DNA of 64,000 bases from Rhodobacterales bacterium RIFCSPHIGHO2_02_FULL_62_130 (GTDB lineage: Bacteria > Pseudomonadota > Alphaproteobacteria > Rhodobacterales > Rhodobacteraceae). The translations under genes were made by a program, and so were the position numbers. The notes below the pieces were generated by a model. The model saw nothing but the letters and a program-made list of their open reading frames with translations, ran no database searches and was not told the DNA's origin. The stretch's first letter is position 1, and the number at the start of each line of letters is the position of its first letter. Positions 16,536 through 24,120 of this stretch are shown one piece after another. The stretch is taken from assembly GCA_001828855.1 (NCBI GenBank), contig MHZT01000038.1, positions 1 to 64,000 on the forward strand, given 5' to 3'.

Positions 16536-17324
16536 TTACATGAACCGAGCCAGGCCGCCTGACACGTCAAGCTGGGCCCCGGTGATGTAGCTGGCAGCCC
16601 GGCTGCCGAGGAATGCGATGGCGGCGGCGGCCTCGGCCGGATCGCCCAGGCGGCCGAGCGGGATGCCCTTGCGGCGCGCAAGATCGGCATACCAATCCTC
16701 GCGACTGACCGACTTGTCCTCGCGCTCGGCAAATCGGCGGGTCCATTGGCCCGATCCGATCAGCCCCATCAGCACCGCGTTCACCCGAACCTTGGGCGCA
16801 AGTTCCACGCTCAGCGACTTGACGAGGCTCTGAACCGCCGCTCGCGCCGAAGAGGTGCAGACCATATGCGGCTCGGGCTGGTAGGCCAGAAGCGAGTTGA
16901 CCACCACGATGGCGCCCGATGCCTCGGTCAAAAGCGGCAGGAAGGCGCGGATCGGGTGGATCTGGCTGAATAGCTTCAGGTCCAGTTCGGCCCGCCAATC
17001 TTCGTCCGTCGTGTCGGCGAAGGTGCTGATCCGGCCCTGACCAGCGTTGTTCACCAGAAGATCGCATTTGCCGAGACTTTGCTCCACGGCTGAGGCAAAA
17101 GCCTGATTGGCGGCAGGCTCTAGCACCGAAAACGCCTGCGCGAGCACCCGGTCTGCGCCGAAATCGCGCTTCAGCACGGCGGCTACATCCATCAGCCGTC
17201 CTTCGCCGCGTGCACAGATTGCGACCCGCGCGCCCTGCTCCAGCAAGAGCCGCGCCGTGGCGAGGCCGATGCCGGACGACCCACCGGTGACAACCGCCAC
17301 CTGACCTTCATATGGGGGGGTCAT
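16536..17324 (-). CDS. SDR-family protein lacking the canonical Tyr-Lys pair
   Basis: 262 aa. The ATG at 17324 overlaps the stop of the dioxygenase gene (ATGA); the much longer upstream frame is a shadow. The cofactor motif GGSSGIGLATARLLLEQGAR and NNAGQG are intact, and the end ITGAQLDVSGGLARFM is typical of the family. Where YxxxK is expected the protein reads TSSAR within PHMVCTSSARAAVQSLVKSL, so Tyr is Thr and Lys is Arg. The fold should be kept, but classical ketone/alcohol chemistry is doubtful. It may be a divergent SDR subgroup with another mechanism or a structural role. Its position between dioxygenase and ThDP enzyme ties it to the pathway. Confidence 0.8.
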   Translation of the reverse strand: MTPPYEGQVAVVTGGSSGIGLATARLLLEQGARVAICARGEGRLMDVAAVLKRDFGADRVLAQAFSVLEPAANQAFASAVEQSLGKCDLLVNNAGQGRISTFADTTDEDWRAELDLKLFSQIHPIRAFLPLLTEASGAIVVVNSLLAYQPEPHMVCTSSARAAVQSLVKSLSVELAPKVRVNAVLMGLIGSGQWTRRFAEREDKSVSREDWYADLARRKGIPLGRLGDPAEAAAAIAFLGSRAASYITGAQLDVSGGLARFM

Positions 17325-18241
17325 GGTTTGATCTTTCGCAATTCGGGAAATCCTGGGTCGGGGCGTCCCTGCATCACCGCGCGTTGCGCGGCGGTGGGGG
17401 GCCCTGCGGTCATCCATTGGTCCATCTTTTCGGGCACATCGCGCGGCCAGACCTGGGCCTCGTGCGTGGCCTCGTTGATCTGCTGCAATTCCGAGGTGAA
17501 CTCGATCACGAAGCCCGACGGAGAGACGAAATAGGCAAAGGGGTTGTCGCCCGGCCCATGCCGCCCCGGCCCCCATGTCGGCAGGATGCCCTTTTCCTTC
17601 ATCCGCCCGATGGAGCGCATGAATTCGTTGATCGAGGGCAGCTCGAAGGCCACATGGTTGATCGACGGATAATGCCCGCGCACCAGCGCGATCGAATGGT
17701 GGTCGGTAGCGCAGCGCAGAAAGACCATCTGATCGGCGCTGTAATCCGAGACCCGGAAGCCCAGAACCCGGCAGTACCAGGCCTCCACTCCCTCCATGTC
17801 GGGAGTGTTCAATACCACATGGCTGATCTTTCGCGGTCGCGCCCACTGGTCCAGCGGCTCAAGCCGGCGTTCCTCGCAGCGAAACCGCAGGCGGCGGTTG
17901 TCGGGGTCCAGCACCTCGAAGCCCCAGCCGCCCGCGAAGTCGGTGAAGGCGGCGGGAGGGCCCAGAACCTCGGCGCCCTCGGCCAGGGCCTGGGCGTGCA
18001 GGGCAGCCATGGCAGCGCGGTCGGGCATGGCGAAATGGACATACTCGATGCCATAGGTCGGCCCGTCCATCAGGCCATAGACAAAGGGCTCGGACCCGGT
18101 GCCACGCAGATAGACGATGCCGTCCTGATCCGCAGCGAAGGTCAGGCCCCAGTTGCCTTCGTAAAAGCCGCGCGTGTCGCGAATGCCGGGTGCGCGCATG
18201 ACAATGCCACGCAGGGAATGTACGCCTATCTTGTCGCTCAT
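17321..18241 (-). CDS. Type I extradiol ring-cleavage dioxygenase (two-domain VOC protein)
   Basis: 306 aa, two VOC modules as in BphC-type enzymes. In the second module the metal ligands are visible: His in KISHVVLNTPDM, His in SINHVAFELPS and Glu in GFVIEFTSEL. The catalytic His is in the CATDHHSIALVRG segment. The set is complete, so an active Fe(II) or Mn(II) dioxygenase is expected, opening a catechol-like or dihydroxylated heterocyclic ring next to its two hydroxyls. The gene starts 6 bp after the hydrolase gene ends and overlaps the SDR by 4 bp. Hydroxylase, dioxygenase and hydrolase together form a meta-cleavage core. Confidence 0.85.
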   Translation of the reverse strand: MSDKIGVHSLRGIVMRAPGIRDTRGFYEGNWGLTFAADQDGIVYLRGTGSEPFVYGLMDGPTYGIEYVHFAMPDRAAMAALHAQALAEGAEVLGPPAAFTDFAGGWGFEVLDPDNRRLRFRCEERRLEPLDQWARPRKISHVVLNTPDMEGVEAWYCRVLGFRVSDYSADQMVFLRCATDHHSIALVRGHYPSINHVAFELPSINEFMRSIGRMKEKGILPTWGPGRHGPGDNPFAYFVSPSGFVIEFTSELQQINEATHEAQVWPRDVPEKMDQWMTAGPPTAAQRAVMQGRPDPGFPELRKIKP

Positions 18242-18246
18242 GTCCG

Positions 18247-19074
18247 CTACTTCTGTTGCAGGGGGGAGGAAGTGCTTTGGTCTTGCGCCAGCAGCATCGC
18301 GGCCAGCGCCTGCGGTGCTTGCAGGTGGATGGCATGGCCTGCGCCCTGAACCTGGGTGAAGCCCCGTCGCATCGTCGCGGGAATGGCGGCATGGGCGCGG
18401 GCGGATTGGTCAGGCGGAGTGACGATATCGCCTTCGCCCACAATGACGGCGGTCAGCACGGTCAGGCGGGCGCAGTCGGCGGCCAGATCGCCAGAGGCCA
18501 GCATTCGCACGGCCTGGCCATAGCCCGGCAGGCGGACCTTGGCCATGCTGGCGGCCACGGCGTCGACCAGCGCGGGATTGGCTTCGGGCTCATGGATCAG
18601 GCGGGGCGCGCGGGCGGCGGCAAAGGCGGCGGCGCCATCGCGCTGCAACTCGGTCAGGCGGGCAGCCTGGGCGGGGGGCAGGTCGCCCTCAGGCGCCGCG
18701 CCGCCACCCTGCGCGCAAGCCGCCAAAGTCAGGCTCAGGACATGCCCGGGACGGAAAACGGCATAAGAGGCGGCGATCAGCGTGCCCAGCGAATGGCCCA
18801 ACAAGTGGAAATGGTCCAGCCCAAGGCGCTCGACCAGACCGGCCAGTGCGGCGGCGTAATCTTCCGCCAGCGGCCAATGCGCCCTCAGTGGGGTCGACCA
18901 GGCATAGCCGGGCGCATTCCAGGCGATCATGCGCCACCGGGGCAAATGCCCAGCCAGAGCGTCAAAAGACGAAGCCTCGGACCCGATTCCGTGCAGGGCC
19001 ACAAGCACCGGACCTGCGCCCGGACGTTCGCGCCAGCTTATCTCGCCGCCTGTGTGATCGACAAAGCCCGTCAT
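18247..19074 (-). CDS. Alpha/beta hydrolase, possible ring-fission product hydrolase
   Basis: 275 aa from the ATG at 19074; the longer frame to 19215 runs through a decayed SDR remnant and is rejected. VALHGIGSEASSF is the oxyanion region, HLLGHSLGTLIAASYA holds the nucleophile Ser, VIVGEGDIVTPPDQS holds the Asp, and VQGAGHAIHLQAP holds the His, so the triad is complete. Size and order resemble MhpC/BphD/PcaD-type hydrolases. Next to an extradiol dioxygenase, C-C bond hydrolysis of the meta-cleavage product, or amide/lactone hydrolysis, is the likely role. The start overlaps the TGA of the remnant upstream (ATGA). Confidence 0.85.
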   Translation of the reverse strand: MTGFVDHTGGEISWRERPGAGPVLVALHGIGSEASSFDALAGHLPRWRMIAWNAPGYAWSTPLRAHWPLAEDYAAALAGLVERLGLDHFHLLGHSLGTLIAASYAVFRPGHVLSLTLAACAQGGGAAPEGDLPPAQAARLTELQRDGAAAFAAARAPRLIHEPEANPALVDAVAASMAKVRLPGYGQAVRMLASGDLAADCARLTVLTAVIVGEGDIVTPPDQSARAHAAIPATMRRGFTQVQGAGHAIHLQAPQALAAMLLAQDQSTSSPLQQK

Positions 19075-19252
19075 GAGAAGACAAACCCGTTGTTCACCGG
19101 CAGGACCTGTCCAGTCAGGGGCAGCGCAGGTTGCGGCATCAGGTAGGCCACAGTCCCGGTGATCTCTTCGACGGCCTGCAGTCCGCGAACGGCGCGGTCT
19201 TCGCCAAAGTGACACGGGCTTCGATCAGGGGCTTCTTGTCGGCGATGCTCAT
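19071..19252 (-). pseudogene. Remnant of an SDR gene, internally deleted and frameshifted
   Basis: An ATG at 19252 with GGAAGG upstream opens MSIADKKPLIEARV. The continuation makes sense only after a shift of frame near 19205-19215, giving HFGEDRAVRGLQ and then EEITGTVAYLMPQP, ending PLTGQVLPVNNGFVFS. That ending is the C-terminal signature of an SDR (final Thr-Gly region and loop). About 200 residues, including the cofactor and catalytic motifs, are missing. Its TGA still overlaps the hydrolase ATG, so the operon once carried another SDR here. Confidence 0.7.
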
Positions 19253-19324
19253 TGGGCCTTCCTGTCGGGATCAGGGGGTGAGGATGGGGGCCGCACTGCG
19301 GGGGGTGCAGCCCGAAGTGAAAGG

Positions 19325-19894
19325 TCAGCCGGCGGCCTTGCTTCCGGCCGGACGCGGGATCTTCGAGACCGGGTGATCCGGCGGATAGGTCGGGGTGACG
19401 GGCTTGGGGTTACCGATCATCACGCACATCAGGGCCTCTTCGATGCCCTCGTTGCGTACGCCTCGGTAAAGGCCAGGTGGAACCGAGATCAGGTCGCGCT
19501 CGGTCAGCAGCACGTCCAACTCTTCACCCTTGTGCTCGATGAAGAAGCGCACCTTGTGGCCCTTCAGCACGAAGAAGATCTCTTCCGCATCGCGGTGGAT
19601 GTGCAAGGGGCCCTCGGCCCCGGCGGGCAGGACCATTGTCGAGAAGGTGAAGTGACCAGCCGGAACCACGTTCTCATCACTGTCGATACCGGTCGCGCCA
19701 GTTCCGACATAGCGCATCTGCGCCCGGCGATACTTGGGGTCATGGTCAGCCTGAAACTTCAGCGCGTCCCAGTCCAGCGTGCGCGTGCCATAGGTGGCAA
19801 TGCGGCTTTTCATCCAATTCGCCAGGGTCTTGCCCTCGGGGATCTGCACGTCCTCGGGTTCGATCGAGGGAAACTTCATCGGTGCGGCAGTCAT
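19325..19894 (-). CDS. Cupin-domain protein, first intact gene of the leftward catabolic operon
   Basis: 189 aa from the ATG at 19894, with CAGGAG upstream. A single cupin barrel spans about residues 75-165. GPLHIHRDAEEIFFVLKG supplies the HxH and Glu metal ligands. DLISVPPGLYRGVRNEGIEE is the second cupin motif, where a further His would be expected but Tyr-Arg is seen. It could be a small dioxygenase or isomerase acting on a pathway intermediate, or a metal-binding accessory. The second-motif change makes catalysis uncertain. The gene lies just downstream of the palindrome at 20197-20213. Confidence 0.75.
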   Translation of the reverse strand: MTAAPMKFPSIEPEDVQIPEGKTLANWMKSRIATYGTRTLDWDALKFQADHDPKYRRAQMRYVGTGATGIDSDENVVPAGHFTFSTMVLPAGAEGPLHIHRDAEEIFFVLKGHKVRFFIEHKGEELDVLLTERDLISVPPGLYRGVRNEGIEEALMCVMIGNPKPVTPTYPPDHPVSKIPRPAGSKAAG

Positions 19895-19931
19895 GTGATG
19901 CTCCTGGCTGCGGGTGAGTTCAGGCGCGTGA

Positions 19932-20045
19932 TCAGGAATGCGCCTTTGGAATGTGGTGAAGGAGGCGTTCCCCGGCCCGGACGACGGCCGAGTGAAGCGC
20001 GGTGCCAATCAGGGTCAGCAGGATGATGCTCGTCAGCGCTGAGCG
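19932..20045 (-). pseudogene. Possible remnant of an ABC-transporter permease C-terminus
   Basis: The leftward frame ending at 19932 reads SIILLTLIGTALHSAVVRAG and then ERLLHHIPKAHS before its stop. A hydrophobic helix followed by a basic ERxLxxxP tail is the usual end of NitT/TauT-type ABC permeases. The rest of the permease is absent; sequence upstream of about 20045 shows no domain. If correct, a transporter gene was deleted between the operator and the cupin gene. Confidence 0.4.
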
Positions 20046-20196
20046 CGCAGGCCCGGCCTTGATGAGCCAATGCGGGACGTGAGCTGTCCGGCTCCCGCTG
20101 CGACAGGCGACCGGTGAACGCACTCTTCGGGCATTCATGGAAACTGCTGGTCTCGACCATCGGTACCCTCGTGCTGCCTCGGCAAATTGTTCAATT

Positions 20197-20213
20197 ATGA
20201 ACGTTATGTTCAT
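20197..20213. promoter_or_regulatory. Palindrome in the cupin/IclR divergent region, candidate IclR operator
   Basis: ATGAAC-GTTAT-GTTCAT is a perfect 6-bp inverted repeat around a 5-bp centre. It lies between the leftward catabolic operon and the rightward iclR gene, in the most AT-rich part of the gap. IclR proteins commonly bind such palindromes between their own gene and the target operon. Binding is inferred. Confidence 0.6.
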
Positions 20214-20332
20214 CTTTGATCTTTACTTTGCCCGAGTCAATCCTTTTCTTGCTGGGGGGCCATGCTTCCGACAGGATCGGATGGCCGGGAAAGGGCGCCA
20301 ACCAGGCGCGGAAAGAAGCGGGGCAGGAAGAA

Positions 20333-21145
20333 TTGACGTCCAGCGAAGCGATCAAGACGGGGGATGAAGGCACCGAGTACACCGTGCCGCCGGTTCAGCG
20401 CGCCTTCCGCCTCTTGCGCCACATTGCCAGCGGTCAGCGCTGCCGCAACCTCAGCGCCACCGCGCGCGAGCTTGGCATCAACCGCACAACGCTAATGCGG
20501 CTTTTGCACACGCTGGCCGCCGAAGGCATGATTGAAACGCTTGACGGAGGCGAAAGCTGGCAGCTTGGGCCGGGAATGATCGCCCTCGCGGCCGAAGCGC
20601 TGCGTTCGCGCGATGTCCTTCGGGTGGCACAGCCGGTGTTGGAGCGGCTGTCGGCCTTGCTTTCGCTATCCTCACACCTGGGCGTGATCGACGGGCGTGA
20701 GATCATCTATCTCCTGCGCGAGGCGCCGGATGCGCCTTTGGTAAGCAACGTCCGCGCCGGATCACGCCTGCCTGCTCATGCCACGACAATCGGCCGCATC
20801 CTTCTGGCCCATAAAGGCGAGGCCGCACTGGTCGCGCTTTATGCGGGCCAGCCGCTTGCAGCCTTCACCTCCAAGACCGCTACTTCGCTGGCAGATCTTA
20901 TGGCCCAAATTGACCGCGACCGCGCCCAGGGCTTTGCCTGGAGCCATGGCGACTACGAACCCGGCATCGGCTCTTGTGCCATGGCGATCCTCGACCATCG
21001 CGGCACGGCAGTAGCGGCGATCAATGTGACCGGACCAGAAGCCAGCTTTGCCCCCGATCAGCCCCGCGCCCTGGCGATCCGCGAGGCCGTGGCCGCCGCC
21101 GCCGCCGAAATCTCGCGCGGGCTGGGATATTTACCGCGGAAATAG
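20333..21145 (+). CDS. IclR-family transcriptional regulator
   Basis: 270 aa from a TTG at 20333 with GCAGGAAGAA just upstream; the open frame extends to 20216 but without a ribosome binding site. The N-terminal winged helix (about 18-85) includes LSATARELGINRTTLMRLLH as the recognition helix-turn-helix. The effector domain follows, with GSRLPAHATTIGRILLA, a signature of the family, and a C-terminal GxGSCAMAILD block. Such regulators sense small aromatic or aliphatic acids and activate or repress catabolic operons. The divergent position makes the cupin-to-hydroxylase operon the likely target. The next gene, marR, converges on it with an 11-bp gap. Confidence 0.9.
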   Translation: MTSSEAIKTGDEGTEYTVPPVQRAFRLLRHIASGQRCRNLSATARELGINRTTLMRLLHTLAAEGMIETLDGGESWQLGPGMIALAAEALRSRDVLRVAQPVLERLSALLSLSSHLGVIDGREIIYLLREAPDAPLVSNVRAGSRLPAHATTIGRILLAHKGEAALVALYAGQPLAAFTSKTATSLADLMAQIDRDRAQGFAWSHGDYEPGIGSCAMAILDHRGTAVAAINVTGPEASFAPDQPRALAIREAVAAAAAEISRGLGYLPRK

Positions 21146-21155
21146 GGCCCGCCCG

Positions 21156-21641
21156 TCAGTCACCCAAAGCCGACTGAAGCTTTTCAAGCGCCCGGAACAG
21201 GGTTTCCCGCTCGTCGCGTGACAAGATCAGCAGGGTTTGCGCCTGCGCCCTGCGGGCATTTCTGATGATCTCGTCATAAACGCGCATTCCGGCCTCGGTC
21301 ACGACGCAGACCAGTTTCTTGCGCGAGGCCTCGGTTTCGGGCCGCAGTTCCACGAGGCCGCGCTGTTCCAGAAGGCGCGCCGTGCGGCTGACCTGGGCCT
21401 TGTCAGAGGTCGATTGCGTGACAAGCTCACCGAAGGGCAACGAACCGGAGTGCGCGGCCAATGACAAAAGCCGCCACTCGGCGATCGAAAGATCAGCGGA
21501 TCGGGCATAGGGCAGCGTGACCTCACGGCGCAACGTGCTCATCAGCGTACTAAGCCGCTTGGTGAGAAAGTCATGGACGACAAGCGATGAACCGTCTGCG
21601 TCCAGCTCCGACCAGGGGCAAGTCTCGGTGTCTTCTGCCAT
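21156..21641 (-). CDS. MarR-family transcriptional regulator
   Basis: 161 aa from the ATG at 21641; a TTG at 21653 is an alternative start. The winged helix-turn-helix core includes IAEWRLLSLAAHSGSLPFGE, then DKAQVSRTARLLEQRGLVEL as the recognition helix, and the wing (ETEASRKKLVCVVTEAG). It is divergent from the molybdenum hydroxylase operon, and two matching TTTGTTGA/TCAACAAA palindromes lie in the shared region. The simplest model is a repressor released by a pathway substrate, controlling the hydroxylase and ABC importer genes and perhaps itself. Confidence 0.9.
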   Translation of the reverse strand: MAEDTETCPWSELDADGSSLVVHDFLTKRLSTLMSTLRREVTLPYARSADLSIAEWRLLSLAAHSGSLPFGELVTQSTSDKAQVSRTARLLEQRGLVELRPETEASRKKLVCVVTEAGMRVYDEIIRNARRAQAQTLLILSRDERETLFRALEKLQSALGD

Positions 21642-21736
21642 GGCGCTGTCCAATCGCTTTCATTCTCGACACGTCACCCGATTCCCTGGCTAGGGCCAAG
21701 ATCTTGGGCAAATAACTGATCTAACAAGTAAAAAAA

Positions 21737-21758
21737 TTTTGTTGATCCGTCAACAAAA
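21737..21758. promoter_or_regulatory. Palindromic operator 1, probably for MarR
   Basis: TTTTGTTGA-TCCG-TCAACAAAA, perfect 9-bp arms around 4 bp. It shares its half-site with the second palindrome, whose centre lies 36 bp downstream. A palindrome of this size beside a divergent marR gene is a typical MarR site. Confidence 0.75.
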
Positions 21759-21772
21759 ATCATCCACTCTGA

Positions 21773-21794
21773 TTTTGTTGCATCGTCAACAAAG
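21773..21794. promoter_or_regulatory. Palindromic operator 2, probably for MarR
   Basis: TTTTGTTG-CATCG-TCAACAAAG repeats the half-site of operator 1, with inverted 7-bp arms TTTGTTG/CAACAAA. It lies 23-44 bp before the two possible starts of the large hydroxylase subunit, so binding here would block transcription or early elongation. Confidence 0.7.
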
Positions 21795-21816
21795 TGAGGC
21801 CGGATGGCGCCGGTCG

Positions 21817-24120
21817 ATGCACAGGGAGGACTTCGGTTTGGCGGGCGAGGGTGAAGGAATTCCGCAGGTCAATGCTCGCGAGAAGGTGCTGGGATGCGCC
21901 GTCTACGCCGGCGACATGCGCCTGCCACGCATGCTGCATGCCCGGATCCTGCGCAGCCCCCATGCACACGCCCGTATCACTGGGGTGGACTTGACCGCCG
22001 CCCTGGCCCTGCCGGGGGTCCGGGTCGCCGTCTCGGGCCGGGACGTTCCGGCGCGGGCCTGGGGTCTCAGCCACAAGCAGCAGCACGTGCTGGCCCGCGA
22101 CACCGTGCGTTTTGTCGGCGAAGAGGTCGCCGCCTTAGCAGCCGACACGCCCGAAATCGCCGATGCGGCATTGGATCTGATCCAGATCAGCTATGAACCT
22201 TTGCCTGCCCTTCTGGACCCTGCCGATGCTTTGACCACGGGCGCGCCGCTGGTCCATGCCGGCAGCAACCTCGCCGACGAAATCAACATCCAGCGCGGTG
22301 ACATCGACGCGGGCTTCGCCCAGGCCGACCTAATCCACGAAGAAACCTACCGCACCCATTCGCAATATCCGGGCTACATGGAACCGATGGCGACGGTTGC
22401 CGCCACAGATGCCAACGGGCGGTTGACGGTCTGGACCTCGACCCAGTCGGTCTTCCTGGCCCGGCAGCGGCTGGCCGAGGCGCTGGATCGTCCGGTCTCG
22501 TCGATCCGGGTGATCCAGGCGACGGTGGGTGGCGGCTTCGGCGGCAAGATCGTGGAAGAACGCAGCAGCGTGATCGCCGCCTTCCTCGCCACCCGCACCG
22601 ACCGCCCGGTACGCCTGGGCCTGACCCGGATCGAGGACATGCTGTCGGGTTGCCTCAGCGTGCCGGAAACCATCCGCCTCCGTCTGGGGATGCGGCGCGA
22701 CGGCACGATCACTGCGAAAGAGGTCGAAATTCTGGCCGACTGCGGCGCCTTTGCCGGGCTCGCGCCGGATATTCTGATCGTCTCGGCGATGCGCAGCGAC
22801 AACATGCAGCGTATCGCCAACATCCGCACCCGCGCCCGACTGGTCTACACCAACACCCTGCCGCGCGGGGCCTTCCGAGGCTTTGGTGGCACGCAAATGC
22901 TGTTCGCGCTGAACAGCCACCTGGCGACGATGGCCGAGAAGCTGGATCTTGACGTCTTCGACGTACACCGCCGCAACGCCATCGGTCCGGGCGATACCAC
23001 CGTCCATGGCTGGAAGATCGGCAGTTGCGCGCTGGAAGCCTGCCTGACGCATGTCCGCAAGGCCATCGACTGGGACGCGAAGCGCGCACGCCCCAAGGGT
23101 ACGGGTGTGCTGCGGCGCGGCCTTGGCGTGGCGGCGGCAATGCATGTCAGCGGCAACCGTACCATCGGCAACTGGGACGGGGCCACCATCCTTCTGAAAG
23201 TCAACGAGGATGGCCGCGCCGTGATCCTGACCGGCGAATCCGACATGGGGCAAGGTGCCTTCACCATGCTGACCCAAATCTGCGCAAAGGAACTGGGCAT
23301 CCCGCCAGCGCATGTCACCGTCCAGGCTCCGGATACCGACATCTCGCCCTTCAGCATCGGAACCCTTGCCTCGCGCGTTACGATCAACGCCGGGGCCGCC
23401 ATGGTCAAGGCGGCTCGGCAGGCGCGGAGCCAGATCCTTGCCGCAGCCGCCGAGAAATACAGCCACCCCGAGGACGACCTTGAGATCGCCGACGGAATGG
23501 TCCGCGCCCGGGGCACCGGCAATCTGACCGTGCCCTTGCCCGAGATCTGTCGCTATCACATCTTCCGCCATGGCGGCGAGGGCATCATCGTCTCCGCCAG
23601 CCATGACCCCGAGACCGTGCGCATGGATGCCGAGCATCGCGGCAACATCGCGCCGGGCTATTCCTTTGCCGCTCAGGCGGTCGAGGTCGAGGTCGATACC
23701 GAAACCGGGCAGGTCCGGCTGATCGAATCATGGCTGGCCGATGATTGCGGCGTGGCGATCAACCCGCTGGCCGTTCACGGACAGTCGAACGGCGCTGCGG
23801 TGCAATCGCTGGGCTGGGCGCTGTACGAGGAACCAAGGTTCGAGGGCGGGCAGCTTTCCAACGGCAACCTCGCCGACTACACGATGGCCACCGCCGATGC
23901 CGTGCCCCGGCTTCACAGCGCCATCGTTGACTCGTTCGAGCCGAATGGCCCTCTGGGGGCCAAGGGGGCCAGCGAAACCGCGATCCTACCTGGCGCACCC
24001 GCCATCGCCAATGCCGTCTATGAAGCGATCGGCCTGCGCATCACCGACCTGCCGATCACACCGGAAAAGATCCTGGCCGGCCTGGCCCGCGCAAAGGGAG
24101 CCCGCGATGCTGCCCTTTGA
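21817..24120 (+). CDS. Molybdenum hydroxylase large subunit (xanthine dehydrogenase / CoxL type)
   Basis: 767 aa from the ATG at 21817. A TTG at 21838 has a far better ribosome binding site (GGGAGG, 8 nt) and may be the true start, giving 760 aa. Motifs of the molybdopterin-cytosine-dinucleotide subunit are present: VGGGFGGKIVEE near 237, PRGAFRGFGGTQ near 350, and GPLGAKGASET near 712, whose Glu is the catalytic base. The carbon-monoxide-dehydrogenase Cys loop is not seen, so a true CO dehydrogenase is unlikely. The enzyme should hydroxylate a carbon next to a ring nitrogen, or an aldehyde, using water. It heads the MarR-linked operon and overlaps the FAD subunit gene by 14 bp. Confidence 0.9.
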   Translation: MHREDFGLAGEGEGIPQVNAREKVLGCAVYAGDMRLPRMLHARILRSPHAHARITGVDLTAALALPGVRVAVSGRDVPARAWGLSHKQQHVLARDTVRFVGEEVAALAADTPEIADAALDLIQISYEPLPALLDPADALTTGAPLVHAGSNLADEINIQRGDIDAGFAQADLIHEETYRTHSQYPGYMEPMATVAATDANGRLTVWTSTQSVFLARQRLAEALDRPVSSIRVIQATVGGGFGGKIVEERSSVIAAFLATRTDRPVRLGLTRIEDMLSGCLSVPETIRLRLGMRRDGTITAKEVEILADCGAFAGLAPDILIVSAMRSDNMQRIANIRTRARLVYTNTLPRGAFRGFGGTQMLFALNSHLATMAEKLDLDVFDVHRRNAIGPGDTTVHGWKIGSCALEACLTHVRKAIDWDAKRARPKGTGVLRRGLGVAAAMHVSGNRTIGNWDGATILLKVNEDGRAVILTGESDMGQGAFTMLTQICAKELGIPPAHVTVQAPDTDISPFSIGTLASRVTINAGAAMVKAARQARSQILAAAAEKYSHPEDDLEIADGMVRARGTGNLTVPLPEICRYHIFRHGGEGIIVSASHDPETVRMDAEHRGNIAPGYSFAAQAVEVEVDTETGQVRLIESWLADDCGVAINPLAVHGQSNGAAVQSLGWALYEEPRFEGGQLSNGNLADYTMATADAVPRLHSAIVDSFEPNGPLGAKGASETAILPGAPAIANAVYEAIGLRITDLPITPEKILAGLARAKGARDAAL

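Noticed and set aside
21739-24120. True CO dehydrogenase
   Set aside because: The subunits look like CoxLMSG, but the Cys-containing active-site loop of CO dehydrogenase was not found, and the neighbours are catabolic. Called as a general molybdenum hydroxylase.
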